This document shows, in pieces, positions 10,067 to 18,633 of a stretch of 64,000 bases of DNA. The position numbers were made by a program, and so were the translations under genes. The notes under the pieces are model-generated. The model was not told where the DNA came from. It did no database searches and worked only from the letters and a program-made list of their open reading frames with translations. The DNA is taken from positions 186,001-250,000 of the forward strand of contig NZ_VFIL01000009.1 in the NCBI RefSeq assembly GCF_007858285.1. Reading direction: 5' to 3'. Position 1 is the first letter of the stretch, and each line of letters begins with the position of its first letter. The stretch is from Pseudomonas brenneri (GTDB lineage Bacteria > Pseudomonadota > Gammaproteobacteria > Pseudomonadales > Pseudomonadaceae).

Positions 10067-10954
10067 CTACGGCAGCAATCGGGGCGTGGCTGGTGAGGGC
10101 CGACGCCATTTCACCAACCCCACCGCGAGGGCAGACAGAATCAGCGCAATAGAGATTCCCTCGTTCAAGCCCACCCGGTGCCCAAGCAACAGCATGGAGC
10201 CGCTGACACCAAACACCGGGATCAGCAACGACAGCGGCGCCACCTTGGAAACCGGGTACTCGCGCAGCAACAGATTCCAGCCCCAGTAACAAAAGTGCGT
10301 GGCCGCATAGACTTGAAACAGCAGCGAGCACACCGTCAGCCACTCCACATGCGTGACCAGCTCATTGAACGGCGCCGATCCATGGGCCAGCCAGGTCAAT
10401 AGCAGCAACGGAACCGGCGGGAACAGACTGGCCCACACCACAAAGGCAAACATCTCTCGCACTTTTGATTGCTTGATGATGACGTTGCCCACACTCCAAC
10501 TGAACGCACTTACTAGCAACAGGCCGTAACCCAGCGTGGTCGCTTCGCCTGGACTGCTGGCGATAATGCCGATCAGTCCTACAGCCGCCAGCCCCACCCC
10601 GAGGATCTGTCCGACGCTCAGTTGCTCGCGAAACAACAACACCCCCCAACCCAGGGTGAAAAATGCGCTGAACTGGATCAGCAAGGCCGCGGTACCTGGC
10701 GGCACTCCCAGTTCAATCCCCAGGTTGATCAAGGCCCACATCGCCACCCCGAAAATCAAGCCATAGGCCACCAGCCACTTCATCGCAATAGCCGGGCGCC
10801 GCACAAAAAATACCCACGGCAACGCCGCCAGGGTAAAACGCAACGCGGTCAGCAACAGCGGATCGATCCCCACCAACCCCAGTTTGGTAATCGGAAAATT
10901 CAGCCCCCAGACAGCCGTCACCAACACGGCCAGGGCCAGATGCTTCTTTTGCAT
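10067..10954 (-). CDS. EamA/DMT-family permease
   Basis: A 295-residue inner-membrane permease with ten predicted membrane segments in two EamA repeats (first begins HLALAVLVTAVWGLNFPITKLGL; second begins GYGLLLVSAFSWSVGNVIIKQS). Family members export amino acids or other metabolites, and this one resembles the O-acetylserine/cysteine exporter subgroup. The ATG at 10954 is taken; an upstream TTG at 10972 adds only six residues. It is transcribed away from the AraC-type regulator next to it, which is the likely controller. Confidence 0.88.
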   Translation of the reverse strand: MQKKHLALAVLVTAVWGLNFPITKLGLVGIDPLLLTALRFTLAALPWVFFVRRPAIAMKWLVAYGLIFGVAMWALINLGIELGVPPGTAALLIQFSAFFTLGWGVLLFREQLSVGQILGVGLAAVGLIGIIASSPGEATTLGYGLLLVSAFSWSVGNVIIKQSKVREMFAFVVWASLFPPVPLLLLTWLAHGSAPFNELVTHVEWLTVCSLLFQVYAATHFCYWGWNLLLREYPVSKVAPLSLLIPVFGVSGSMLLLGHRVGLNEGISIALILSALAVGLVKWRRPSPATPRLLP

Positions 10955-11073
10955 GGTGTTCTGATTCCACAAAACAGCGCCGGCGCTTGAGTACGCCAGC
11001 CAAGGCGCAACTATGCGTAATAGGCGTGATGGCTCGCTTGCACTATCAGGTCATAAATCATTAAATTCGGGCC

Positions 11074-11856
11074 ATGCGCGAAACTGACATCGACCCCTAC
11101 GAAAACACCCCCCGCGACGCCGTGGTCACGGCCAACGACTACCGCGATGGCCAGCACTTTGCGCTACACACCCATCAACGCGGGCAGTTTGCCTACGCCG
11201 CCTGCGGCGTTATTACCGTCTTCACCCAACAAGGCAACTGGGTCGTGCCGCCACACCGCGCCATCTGGGTCCCGGCAGGTGTTGCCCATGAAATGAGCAT
11301 GAGCGGCCCGGTGACCATGCTCAACACCTACATCCGCACCCCCGCTGCAACCCGGCTCAACCTGCCCACGCAGTGCCAGGTGTTCGGCGTATCGACCTTA
11401 TTGCGAGAACTGCTGACCCGCGCCGTCGACCTTCCGCCGCTGTACGAAAAGGAGCACCGCGAAGGCCATCTGATGACCTTGCTACTCGACGAAATAGCCG
11501 CCATGCGCGCCCTCTCACTCAATGCCCCAATCCCCAACGACCCCCGCCTGGCCCACATCTGCCGCAACCTGCTGCAACAACCATCCCTGGAAACCGGCAT
11601 CGACGACATGACCCAACGCCTCGGCATGAGCCGCCGCACCTTTACCCGCTTGTTTCGACAGCAGACGGGTATCAGCTTTGTGGAGTGGCGCCAGCAGGCG
11701 TGCCTGTTGGCGGCGGTGGTGAGGTTGGGGAATGGGGAATCGGTGACGCGGGTGGCGATTGATTTGGGGTATAGCAGTTCGAGTGCGTTTACGAGTGTGT
11801 TCAGGCGGGTGTTGGGGGAGGTGCCGAGTCGGTACTTTTTGAAAAAATCAGCCTGA
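11074..11856 (+). CDS. AraC-family transcriptional regulator
   Basis: A 260-residue regulator. An N-terminal cupin (about 20-110; HFALHTHQRGQFAYAACGV, WVVPPHRAIWVPAGVAHEM) is followed by a C-terminal AraC double HTH (about 160-258; MTQRLGMSRRTFTRLFRQQTG and RVAIDLGYSSSSAFTSVFRRVLG). The gene diverges from the EamA permease gene with 119 bases between them, the usual arrangement for local control of an exporter. The 3' end is less GC-biased toward C and richer in G runs than the 5' half, probably a local composition effect. Confidence 0.92.
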   Translation: MRETDIDPYENTPRDAVVTANDYRDGQHFALHTHQRGQFAYAACGVITVFTQQGNWVVPPHRAIWVPAGVAHEMSMSGPVTMLNTYIRTPAATRLNLPTQCQVFGVSTLLRELLTRAVDLPPLYEKEHREGHLMTLLLDEIAAMRALSLNAPIPNDPRLAHICRNLLQQPSLETGIDDMTQRLGMSRRTFTRLFRQQTGISFVEWRQQACLLAAVVRLGNGESVTRVAIDLGYSSSSAFTSVFRRVLGEVPSRYFLKKSA

Positions 11857-11907
11857 CTGGCTGAAGCGGATTTAGGCGCCCGATGCACCGCATCGAGCGC
11901 AAACGGC

Positions 11908-12198
11908 CTATTGCGGCTCAGGCCCCTCGGGCTGCATGGCCAGGAGCACATCATCGAGGATCGCTTTACCCATTTCGCCCAGATAGTGCGAAGAGAACGC
12001 GTACTTTTCCCCGTCTACATCCATGGCGGCATCCAGTGATAGCACTTTGGCGTAGTAGAGCAGGTGCGATGCGTGCTCAAGGGCTTCCTGGAAGGGGATG
12101 CCGGCATTGACGCGGAAGACCTTCATATCGTGTTTGCTTTCGCCACAGTCTGCGAAGGTTACGGCACCGAGGGTGGTTGCTTGGGGTGGGGTGCTCAT
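11908..12198 (-). CDS. DUF3077-family protein
   Basis: A 96-residue soluble protein (MSTPPQATTLGAVTFADCG, then FRVNAGIPFQEALEHASHLLYYAKVLSLDAAMD) that matches the Pseudomonas DUF3077 family of unknown function. Its ATG overlaps the stop of a 24-codon ORF (ATGA), with GGAGG just upstream, so translation is probably coupled. The transcript leader carries a C4-type RNA structure. Confidence 0.8.
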   Translation of the reverse strand: MSTPPQATTLGAVTFADCGESKHDMKVFRVNAGIPFQEALEHASHLLYYAKVLSLDAAMDVDGEKYAFSSHYLGEMGKAILDDVLLAMQPEGPEPQ

Positions 12199-12269
12199 TG
12201 TTGGCCTCCTGAATGCGGAAGGTCATAAGCGGGGAGTGCAGTGTGTCTTGAGGTTTTTTCGTACGGCAT
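12195..12269 (-). CDS. 24-residue coupled leader ORF
   Basis: MPYEKTSRHTALPAYDLPHS and four more residues, starting at 12269 behind AAAGGAGCAAGCTT. Its TGA overlaps the DUF3077 start in ATGA. It follows directly on the C4-like RNA. Possibly a leader peptide; the frame could instead continue upstream through the RNA. Confidence 0.5.
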   Translation of the reverse strand: MPYEKTSRHTALPAYDLPHSGGQQ

Positions 12270-12297
12270 AAGCTTGCTCCTTTGGTACAACCAAAAA

Positions 12298-12400
12298 GAG
12301 CTGCCAGTCACGATTCCAAGCATGAGGGTGGCAGCTGTACGCAGGTTGGAATCCGAGAAGAAGCGACTCGGCAGGCACGGGGCCTCCCACGTACAGCCGC
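12298..12400 (-). ncRNA. C4 antisense-RNA-like structured element
   Basis: Read on the minus strand, GGCTGTACG (12390-12398) pairs with CGTACAGCT (12333-12341). Inside lies a GGAGGCC...GGCAGG-type stem, and GCTGCCA...TGGCAGC follows as a second hairpin. The same order of stems, with compensatory differences (GCTGTACG/CGTACAGC against GCTGTGCG/CGCACAGC), occurs at 20331-20434. C4 RNAs are immunity antisense RNAs of P1/P7 and P4-type phages and are often mis-annotated as Icd/Ash peptides. The assignment is from architecture, without a covariance search. Confidence 0.55.
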
Positions 12401-12703
12401 CAAAAAGCACAAAAAGCAGGCACAAAAAAAGCGCCCGCTGATTGCTTGACGACGCTGTAGCGTCTTCTTACTCGGGATTCCACGCCCGGTCACTGGTGAG
12501 CAGTGACGGGAGGGAGGTTAGCGCGATGGTTTATGGGGTGCAACTTGTAGGGTGTAGGATTTGTCTGGTGGAACAGTTCTCCGGAATATCGGCGGGATAC
12601 ATGGAGTACAGAAGTTATGCACTCGAAGCTAGCCAGGTAATAGCGAAGAAAGGAGGGGGGGGGGAGGTGAGAGTGGTGTTCACAAACCCTATCCCCAGAA
12701 ACA

Positions 12704-12739
12704 ACAAAGCTCCCACATATATGTTGGGGCTTTGTTTTG
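12704..12739. terminator. Hairpin in the 12.5-13.2 kb gap
   Basis: ACAAAGCTCC / GGGGCTTTGT with a T-rich tail. It is the only clear signal in the gene-free stretch 12484-13169, which also holds a run of ten G (12655-12664) and two C6 runs (12822-12834). No gene could be supported there. Confidence 0.5.
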
Positions 12740-13169
12740 TATGGTTCGGCATCAGACGAACGGTATATTTCGGGGCGGCTAGGTTTTCTGCGGGTCTGGA
12801 AGTGGGTGGAAAATTTGGCGTCCCCCCTCCCCCCAAAAAAACTAGTAACTATAAATAAATCAGCTAATTATGGCGCTCGTATTTTGGACTTTTTAGATGT
12901 GAGCACATTGTCGGTCACGTAAGTGGTTCAGAGACGCATACGAATTGTGAGCCTCCTGAATTCGAACGTTTAGAGAATAGGCCGGAGTTCTCGAAGAGCC
13001 GCCATGACAACAGACAGCAGATGGCCAGAGGCAGGCCGCCTGTTTTATAAATAAATGCGTCCCCTTTTGGGGCTCGGCGCAACTTGGTATTAAGTTGAAA
13101 ACGATAACCTTGCAGGCCGATTTGTAGAGGAAGAGGCTTTTGGGGGGCGAGCTAATTCTAATGCTGTTT

Positions 13170-14738
13170 TTAATCTTTGATTTTAGGTAGTATAAGTTTA
13201 TCTGAAAGATCAATCACTGTTACTTCGCTTCTATACTCGCTTGCGACTCTTTGAATTTGATCGAAAACTTCCGATGATTTCGAGATGGGCGAGTTGAAGT
13301 AAGTCTTGTATAGTAGTTTTCGTTGTTTTGCGCGCAATACGTAAGCTTCATCACTTATGTTGTCTAGAACTCCACTTAGAGCGTAAAGCGCTACAAACTG
13401 AGTACCGCCATAACTTATGGATACCGGGAGAATACATTCGGCCTCTAATATCTTTCTGCTCGCCCCATGTATGCAAAATTCTACTGTCATATCAATTTTT
13501 GAATCTGGCAAATATAGAAATTTTGAGAGATTTATAAGTCTGTCAGCAATGCTTTCTATCTCAATGGGTGTAGCAAGAAGGCGATCGTACAGGTCAAAAA
13601 AATGCTGGATGCGAAGTGTTGATTCAAGTGTTTGAATTGCATAGTCAAAGCCTCCGCTAAAGCCGTCACCACTAAGGGCTCCCTTAAAATCTATGTTGTC
13701 AATTAAAAGCTCCATAATAATATTTTTCGGGGCACTCATCAATTGCATAAATCTATAAGATTTTAGAAGATCCTTAATGTCTGCTGCGCTTTCGTCACCA
13801 TCGTGAAACCAGATTTTGAATGAGTTTTTATGCGTGTATACGTCAATGTTAAATCTGTCAGCCTTCAAGCGTATAGTGCGGTTCTCAGGAGGCGCCCAGT
13901 TGCCAAATCCTGCTCGATAGACTTTAACGTTATAGACGATGCACTCGCCGGTACTTTGATTTCTAAAGGTGGCCTTTCCCTCATAATCATATTTCACATT
14001 GGTTACAGATATTAGCGCTGTATCACTTTTGAATTCTGGTAGTTCTTCGGTAATGCCGAATCTTGTTAAGAAAGACTTGAAATTAGTTATGGGTAAGCTG
14101 GCGCGGGTGCCGAGGGTCATCTCAACGAATTGCTGAATGTCTTTTTTGTCTATATCGAATTTGACTTTAAAATTTCCGTCTTCGTAACCTATGCGGCTAA
14201 GCATATTTTGCTTATTGGTTACATAGGATGCCTGTGAGGTTCCGATGGATTTGGCTAGGGCAGCCTTAAGCCCCTCTCCATCAAGAGGTGTTATCTTCAT
14301 CGCGCTCGTGAATTTTAAATTCATCTTTGAATGGTTTAGTCGAAAGCCTCCTGGCTTTACCGTTTCTTTTCTTATTCGTTTAAGAACTTTTTCGCAATGA
14401 TACTCATCCATATGAAGCAAATATCCGACAACTGGATCGGCAGTGCTATTAAATTCCAATAATAGATAGAAGGTCGGGAGCGAACTTGTCGCCATTGCAC
14501 GAAGATTACTCAATTCGATCGACTGAGTACGCGTAATTCCATCCGTTGACTTTACTTGAACCTTACATTCAATGCCCGGTTCGTGTAGGCCTCTTGCGGT
14601 TTTTACGTCATGAATGCTGGGGATTTCAAATAGCAAGTCCCAGCCATAGCGATCAAGATCCGGTTCTGTTGCTGTGATCCCTGATAGTGCACACCACTTT
14701 TGAACAGCCAACTCGCCAGCAGTACCCAGATCCCTCAT
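13170..14738 (-). CDS. DUF4365-domain, PD-(D/E)XK-like protein
   Basis: A 522-residue protein. The N-terminus fits DUF4365, a nuclease-like fold: TAGELAVQKWC (Glu), YGWDLLFEIPS (Asp) and ECKVQVKSTDG supply the E-D-(E/Q)xK pattern within the first 90 residues. The rest (about 150-520) is unrecognised and may sense or bind a partner. The ATG at 14738 has GGAGG seven bases before it. The gene is clearly AT-richer than its neighbours, a sign of transfer, and lies in the variable flank of the tRNA-Thr insertion site. DUF4365 proteins turn up with defence genes, so a defence role is possible but not shown. Confidence 0.7.
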   Translation of the reverse strand: MRDLGTAGELAVQKWCALSGITATEPDLDRYGWDLLFEIPSIHDVKTARGLHEPGIECKVQVKSTDGITRTQSIELSNLRAMATSSLPTFYLLLEFNSTADPVVGYLLHMDEYHCEKVLKRIRKETVKPGGFRLNHSKMNLKFTSAMKITPLDGEGLKAALAKSIGTSQASYVTNKQNMLSRIGYEDGNFKVKFDIDKKDIQQFVEMTLGTRASLPITNFKSFLTRFGITEELPEFKSDTALISVTNVKYDYEGKATFRNQSTGECIVYNVKVYRAGFGNWAPPENRTIRLKADRFNIDVYTHKNSFKIWFHDGDESAADIKDLLKSYRFMQLMSAPKNIIMELLIDNIDFKGALSGDGFSGGFDYAIQTLESTLRIQHFFDLYDRLLATPIEIESIADRLINLSKFLYLPDSKIDMTVEFCIHGASRKILEAECILPVSISYGGTQFVALYALSGVLDNISDEAYVLRAKQRKLLYKTYFNSPISKSSEVFDQIQRVASEYRSEVTVIDLSDKLILPKIKD

Positions 14739-14750
14739 GTACCCCTCCAT

Positions 14751-15472
14751 ATTAGCCTCACTCCAATACCATGGATTGGAGCATACAAATTACAGTGCGA
14801 GAAAGAAAACCACGACGAGAAATCACTTATCCCACTCCCGCCGACGGGGTTTGCGTCGTTTTTTTGTGCAAATCCGAATGCAGCGCAAACGGAACTGCAG
14901 CCCAGGCGCCCCGGGACGCTCTGCGGGCAATAGGCAGTTTCACAGATTGCAAAATTTGGAAGGTATGTGCAATGCAGTTGCACTGCTGTGCAGCGGGCGG
15001 CTAGGAGCGGGGAGGGACTGAAACTCCCGGTTTCATTGGGGGAAAGTTTTGAAAACGCTTGAGCTCGGTAGTTTTCGAAAAAGTGAACGGTCTTTTTGAG
15101 GTGGTAACTGTGTATGAGCGCGGAGAGACAAATTCCGATACAACCCAAACTTTGCCTGGACTGCAGCCATTCCGATCCATTTCGATTAGGCGCACTGCAT
15201 TGGACGCGGGTCGATGCTTGCTGGATGTAAGCAGAGGCTGTGAGAAAACACCATAAAGATAATAGCGATTCTTAGGCAGAGGGTGGGCATTTCAAAAATA
15301 GTGATAAAAGCAATATGCGGCTGAAAGCGGACTGGAGGCCACGGTTTGCCGGACTTCGGATATCACCTTTCTCAAATTTCGCTCAAAGCCTTGTGGTGTA
15401 TGGCTTACAGCTTGATTCGGAAATTGATGTCACCTTTATCACTCTTTTCTTTGCGGGTGCAGATTTCAGAAA
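14751..15472. other. Gene-free stretch
   Basis: No convincing coding region. Short overlapping ORFs occur on both strands without ribosome sites. A weak hairpin with seven T residues lies near 14840-14867. Composition is mixed, suggesting eroded accessory DNA. Confidence 0.5.
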
Positions 15473-16087
15473 TCATCCTTTCGATGCTCGCGCTCTACCA
15501 TCAGCGACGCGAGCCGGCAGAACGAATAAAAACTGAGCTAAAGCGAGTGTGAACTCAATGGATTTACGGGCATCAGCCTCATCTGGCATGGGGCCTTCCT
15601 CGTCTGCATGCCGCTGATCATTCGCATCGAGCCTAACCTCATGCGCCCACTCTGCCATCTCCGCTGTAATAAGGTGTTCAGCAGATGCTTTACCAATACG
15701 AGTGTACAGATTGCCTTCTTTTAGGCCCTTATCTTTTAACATCGCGTCTACGGCCGAAGCTGCAAGCATCACAGCACCTGATGGGGCTGCGATGCTACTA
15801 ATGGCCTGTTGCAGAAATGTTCTGGCTCGTTGGGGTATAGAGTCATGGACAGTCTGGGGGGCAGGCCAAACCTCAAGTACATCGCTCATACTCGCGTTGC
15901 GCGCGTCGAAAACGTCAGAGGTTGCCATGGTGACTCCGCCGCACACGGAGCACTTGTACAGATACCAGTTACGCACGTTTCTTTCGCGATCATCAGCAGT
16001 AGTAATCGAGGCCCCGAAATTCAGCGAGGGCTTGGCGATGTTGCAATGCGGGCAACGGGGTAAGGGCAATGAGTTTCCTTGCTTCAT
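15473..16087 (-). CDS. DUF4145-domain protein
   Basis: A 204-residue protein with a zinc-ribbon-like start (CPHC...CSVCGG, residues 12-15 and about 46-50) and a helical C-terminal half (EVRLDANDQRHADEEGPMPDEADARKSIEF) typical of DUF4145. The family is often next to or fused with restriction or toxin genes, but its biochemical role is unknown. It starts behind GGAGTGGAAA. It sits immediately outside the left end of the integrated element. Confidence 0.7.
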   Translation of the reverse strand: MKQGNSLPLPRCPHCNIAKPSLNFGASITTADDRERNVRNWYLYKCSVCGGVTMATSDVFDARNASMSDVLEVWPAPQTVHDSIPQRARTFLQQAISSIAAPSGAVMLAASAVDAMLKDKGLKEGNLYTRIGKASAEHLITAEMAEWAHEVRLDANDQRHADEEGPMPDEADARKSIEFTLALAQFLFVLPARVADGRARASKG

Positions 16088-16160
16088 TTTCCACTCCGAA
16101 TCGCTCTACGCCCCCGCGCCACAAGGCCTGTTACGTGACTTGTTACGTACGGGACAAAAA

Positions 16161-16195
16161 ACAAAGGCCTGCATCGCTGCAAGCCTTTGTTTTTA
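16161..16195. terminator. Terminator beside the displaced tRNA end
   Basis: ACAAAGGC / GCCTTTGT hairpin followed by TTTTT and preceded by AAAAA. It lies 3 bases from the tRNA-Thr 3' fragment, where the terminator of the original tRNA-Thr gene would be expected. Confidence 0.8.
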
Positions 16196-16197
16196 AA

Positions 16198-16242
16198 TGG
16201 TGCCGGCACCAGGAGTCGAACCCGGGAGCTACTGATTACAAG
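16198..16242 (-). repeat. attL-type repeat: tRNA-Thr 3' fragment
   Basis: It is identical to the last 45 bases of the tRNA-Thr gene at 38172-38216 except for one base in the variable loop. Similarity stops in the anticodon loop, the usual crossover site for tyrosine integrases. It is not a functional tRNA because the 5' half is missing. Confidence 0.85.
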
Positions 16243-16370
16243 CCGTTTGCTCTGAGGCTTCGCTCCGCTTCATCGAGTATCACCTGTTTTGCTTGGCCCA
16301 GGTTTTACTTGGTCTGTAGTCAATTCGGTGTCTTTCTATGTTTCACCTGTTAGCGTACCTTTGCATGAGA

Positions 16371-16400
16371 AACGGGGAACGGATGGGGAAAACGGGGAAA
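16371..16400 (+). repeat. ACGGGGAA repeats before the integrase
   Basis: ACGGGGAA occurs at 16372 and 16392 with ATGGGGAA at 16383. The same word occurs twice near the right end (38084, 38095). They may be arm-type binding sites of the integrase. The last copy also provides the integrase ribosome site. Confidence 0.45.
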
Positions 16401-16402
16401 GA

Positions 16403-17848
16403 ATGGCTAAGCGTACGCGAATGACCGAGATGGAAGCCTATGCGGTAAAGACTCGTCAGTCGGAGCCGGTCGGCTCTCGCGGAAAGGGGACTTTGCTGCT
16501 CGAACGTAAAGCTTCCGGAGCTATTCAGGCCTACTATCGGGAACGCACATCTGACAGCGACAAGCGGCTGCCTCTCGGGACGCTTGCGAAGAAGCCGCGT
16601 GTGGGTACAGACGAGCAGAGCTTGGATGGTATCCGGGGTGAGGCTTTGCGAATTTCAGTTGAGGCGGCTGCCGCTGGCGGTATTGCCAAGTACTTGGAGC
16701 ACATTTCGGTGCAACAAGTAGCGGCCGCGGCTAGTCGTGCAGCCACAGCCGCATTAGAAGAAGCAGAACGGCTAGAACGTTTCCGCCTCGCCGAAATTGA
16801 AGCGGCCCGCGGAAGCTTTCACGATTTGTTCCTGGATTACATTGAGTCGCGCCGCGTGAAGGCGACACCTGGCGTCGTGAAGGAGTTGGAACGACTGCTC
16901 AAGACGAACATGCAAGAGCCCCACCCTGAGGTAATGCGGATGAAGGCCCGAGATATTAGGGCTGACCACATCCTGACCATTCTCAACCCGATCTGGGAGC
17001 GCGGCTCCAAAGTGCAGGCGGATCGTATGCGTTCGTTTCTGGTGGCGGCATTCAACCATGGGCTCACGGCTGAGAGTGTGGTTGGTCGCTCCAATGCGAA
17101 GACCTATAGCCTTGAGATCAACCCTGCAGCAATGGTGAAGGTCGATAAAGTCTCGGCCCCTGTCGAACGAGCCCTGTCTGATGCTGAGCTTAAGCAATTC
17201 TGGGAGACGGTTCAGAGTACAGGCGGAATTGGTCCGGTAATGGCGCTGCTATTCAAGTTTGTCATATCAACTGGCGGTCAGCGGATCAAGAACCTGATCG
17301 AAACCACTTGGGGGGACTACGATCTAGACGCGGGCACGGTGCTATTAATTCACCGCAAGGGGCGAGGTGGTCAGACCATGAGCCGGCCGCATTTGGTACC
17401 GCTCTCCGATCGAGCCATTGCCATAATGCGGCAAGTGCGGGAGATCAATGGTGATCATCCATGGCCCTGGACTACACACGGTAAACAGCCCTTTGTGATC
17501 AGTAGTCCGACCCATGCCGTTGCAGACTGGCTGGATTCCAAGCACGCGTTAATCGCTGGTGCGAAGATCCCGACGTTCTCCCCGAGAGACCTGCGCCGGA
17601 CCTGCACACAGCTGATGCAGAAGCACGGTGTTGATGATCGTTTGTCAGATCTCCTTCAGGCTCATGGCCAGACAGGTGTCGTCTCTCGGCACTACCGAAA
17701 CAATCCCGAAGCAGCGCTGCCAGAGAAACGTAAAGCTATCGAGCTCTTTGACCGAGCTTTGGCTAAGGCTTTGGGGGAGGTCACTGATACGGGCAACGTG
17801 CTTTCCATCTCGCGCCGGAAAAAGAAAAACCCCGATGGAATGTCGTAA
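16403..17848 (+). CDS. Tyrosine-recombinase integrase
   Basis: A 481-residue phage-type integrase. It has an N-terminal arm-binding region (about 1-130, coiled and Ala/Arg rich near 100-135), a core-binding domain (about 140-250) and a catalytic domain (about 260-460). Visible active-site positions are the Arg in STGGQRIKNLIE, RDLRRT, HG in LLQAHGQTGVVS and the nucleophilic Tyr in SRHYRNN. The start at 16403 is taken because AACGGGGAAAG precedes it; the longer in-frame start would overlap the tRNA remnant. It inserts and excises the island at tRNA-Thr. Confidence 0.93.
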   Translation: MAKRTRMTEMEAYAVKTRQSEPVGSRGKGTLLLERKASGAIQAYYRERTSDSDKRLPLGTLAKKPRVGTDEQSLDGIRGEALRISVEAAAAGGIAKYLEHISVQQVAAAASRAATAALEEAERLERFRLAEIEAARGSFHDLFLDYIESRRVKATPGVVKELERLLKTNMQEPHPEVMRMKARDIRADHILTILNPIWERGSKVQADRMRSFLVAAFNHGLTAESVVGRSNAKTYSLEINPAAMVKVDKVSAPVERALSDAELKQFWETVQSTGGIGPVMALLFKFVISTGGQRIKNLIETTWGDYDLDAGTVLLIHRKGRGGQTMSRPHLVPLSDRAIAIMRQVREINGDHPWPWTTHGKQPFVISSPTHAVADWLDSKHALIAGAKIPTFSPRDLRRTCTQLMQKHGVDDRLSDLLQAHGQTGVVSRHYRNNPEAALPEKRKAIELFDRALAKALGEVTDTGNVLSISRRKKKNPDGMS

Positions 17849-18010
17849 TGTCGTGCAACTGACCCGAATCTGAAAAAGAAAATCCCCGCCCCCATGTCCC
17901 AATCTTGTCGCACGCAGGGCACCACCAGCAGTCCGCTGCTGAATCCCCGTAGTACGCGGCCTACAGCACTTTTCAGTTCCGCAAGTTCTGCTTAAAACAC
18001 CCTGAAACTG

Positions 18011-18060
18011 CGAATAATCGGGAATAACAGCGAATAAGCGGGAATAAGCGGGAATAAACA
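18011..18060. repeat. Five 10-bp repeats with GAATAA core
   Basis: CGAATAATCG, GGAATAACAG, CGAATAAGCG, GGAATAAGCG and GGAATAAACA follow each other without a gap, so GAATAA recurs at 18012, 18022, 18032, 18042 and 18052. The exact 10-bp period places every copy on one face of the helix, as expected for cooperative binding by an excisionase or regulator. It lies in the 1.1-kb gene-free region after the integrase. Confidence 0.75.
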
Positions 18061-18112
18061 ACGTTTAGTAATACGGTACGTTGTTAGTTTGGAATTTTGA
18101 GCTGGCGAGATA

Positions 18113-18155
18113 TGTCGCGACACGATTTTTTAATTCACGTTTTGTGTCGCGACAC
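18113..18155. repeat. Inverted repeat TGTCGCGACAC
   Basis: TGTCGCGACAC (18113-18123) and GTGTCGCGACAC (18144-18155) are each nearly palindromic and form an inverted pair around an AT-rich 20-base spacer. First of three related inverted modules of the island. Confidence 0.65.
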
Positions 18156-18183
18156 TGCTATTACAAAGCGCGGGTGCGATTTC

Positions 18184-18220
18184 CGCGCCACGTTTTGCTT
18201 AGTTTGTGATTCGTGGCGCG
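18184..18220. repeat. Inverted repeat CGCGCCACG
   Basis: CGCGCCACG (18184-18192) and CGTGGCGCG (18212-18220). The left arm with its flank, CGCGCCACGTTTTGC, recurs at 25929, where the pair is longer and perfect. Confidence 0.65.
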
Positions 18221-18410
18221 CACGACAAAACACTGGTGCAATTATCGTCAGAATATCACCGTCAAATCTATGCATGATCATTGCTGGAACCTATTGAGGC
18301 CCTCATACGCCCCCCCTGAGACCCCCATGCTTAGGGCATTTAGAGCGGTCAGACAAACGGTAGGGGGATATTTTTTGCGCTTTCCCCAATACATAGTCGA
18401 ACGTAAACGG

Positions 18411-18440
18411 ACGTGTTGGTACGTGTTGGTACATGTTGGG
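18411..18440. repeat. Three 10-bp repeats ACGTGTTGGT
   Basis: ACGTGTTGGT, ACGTGTTGGT and ACATGTTGGG abut exactly. They end 15 bases before a parS-like palindrome. Possibly a regulator-binding array. Confidence 0.65.
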
Positions 18441-18455
18441 CAGTAGTTGGGAGAT

Positions 18456-18471
18456 TGTTCCATGTGGAACA
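18456..18471. promoter_or_regulatory. parS-like palindrome
   Basis: TGTTCCATGTGGAACA differs by one central base from the Pseudomonas chromosomal parS core TGTTCCACGTGGAAC. No ParB gene is seen in the island, so host ParB would be the reader, if any. It could instead be an operator. Confidence 0.45.
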
Positions 18472-18633
18472 GTGCAAGTAATCCACACATAGTCGGCAAA
18501 AAACTGTTTGGTGTTTTTTGGGTGCCCCGTTACCATGCGACCACGCCTAGAGCTTTCTACCAACAAATGAAACGCCATCGAACATTGTTGGTTAGAGTTT
18601 GCTGTTAGAATCGCTGACAGTTGGAATTGCAGA

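Noticed and set aside
12442..12858. 138-codon plus-strand ORF
   Set aside because: It contains a terminator hairpin and a ten-G run, and the protein has no regular composition.
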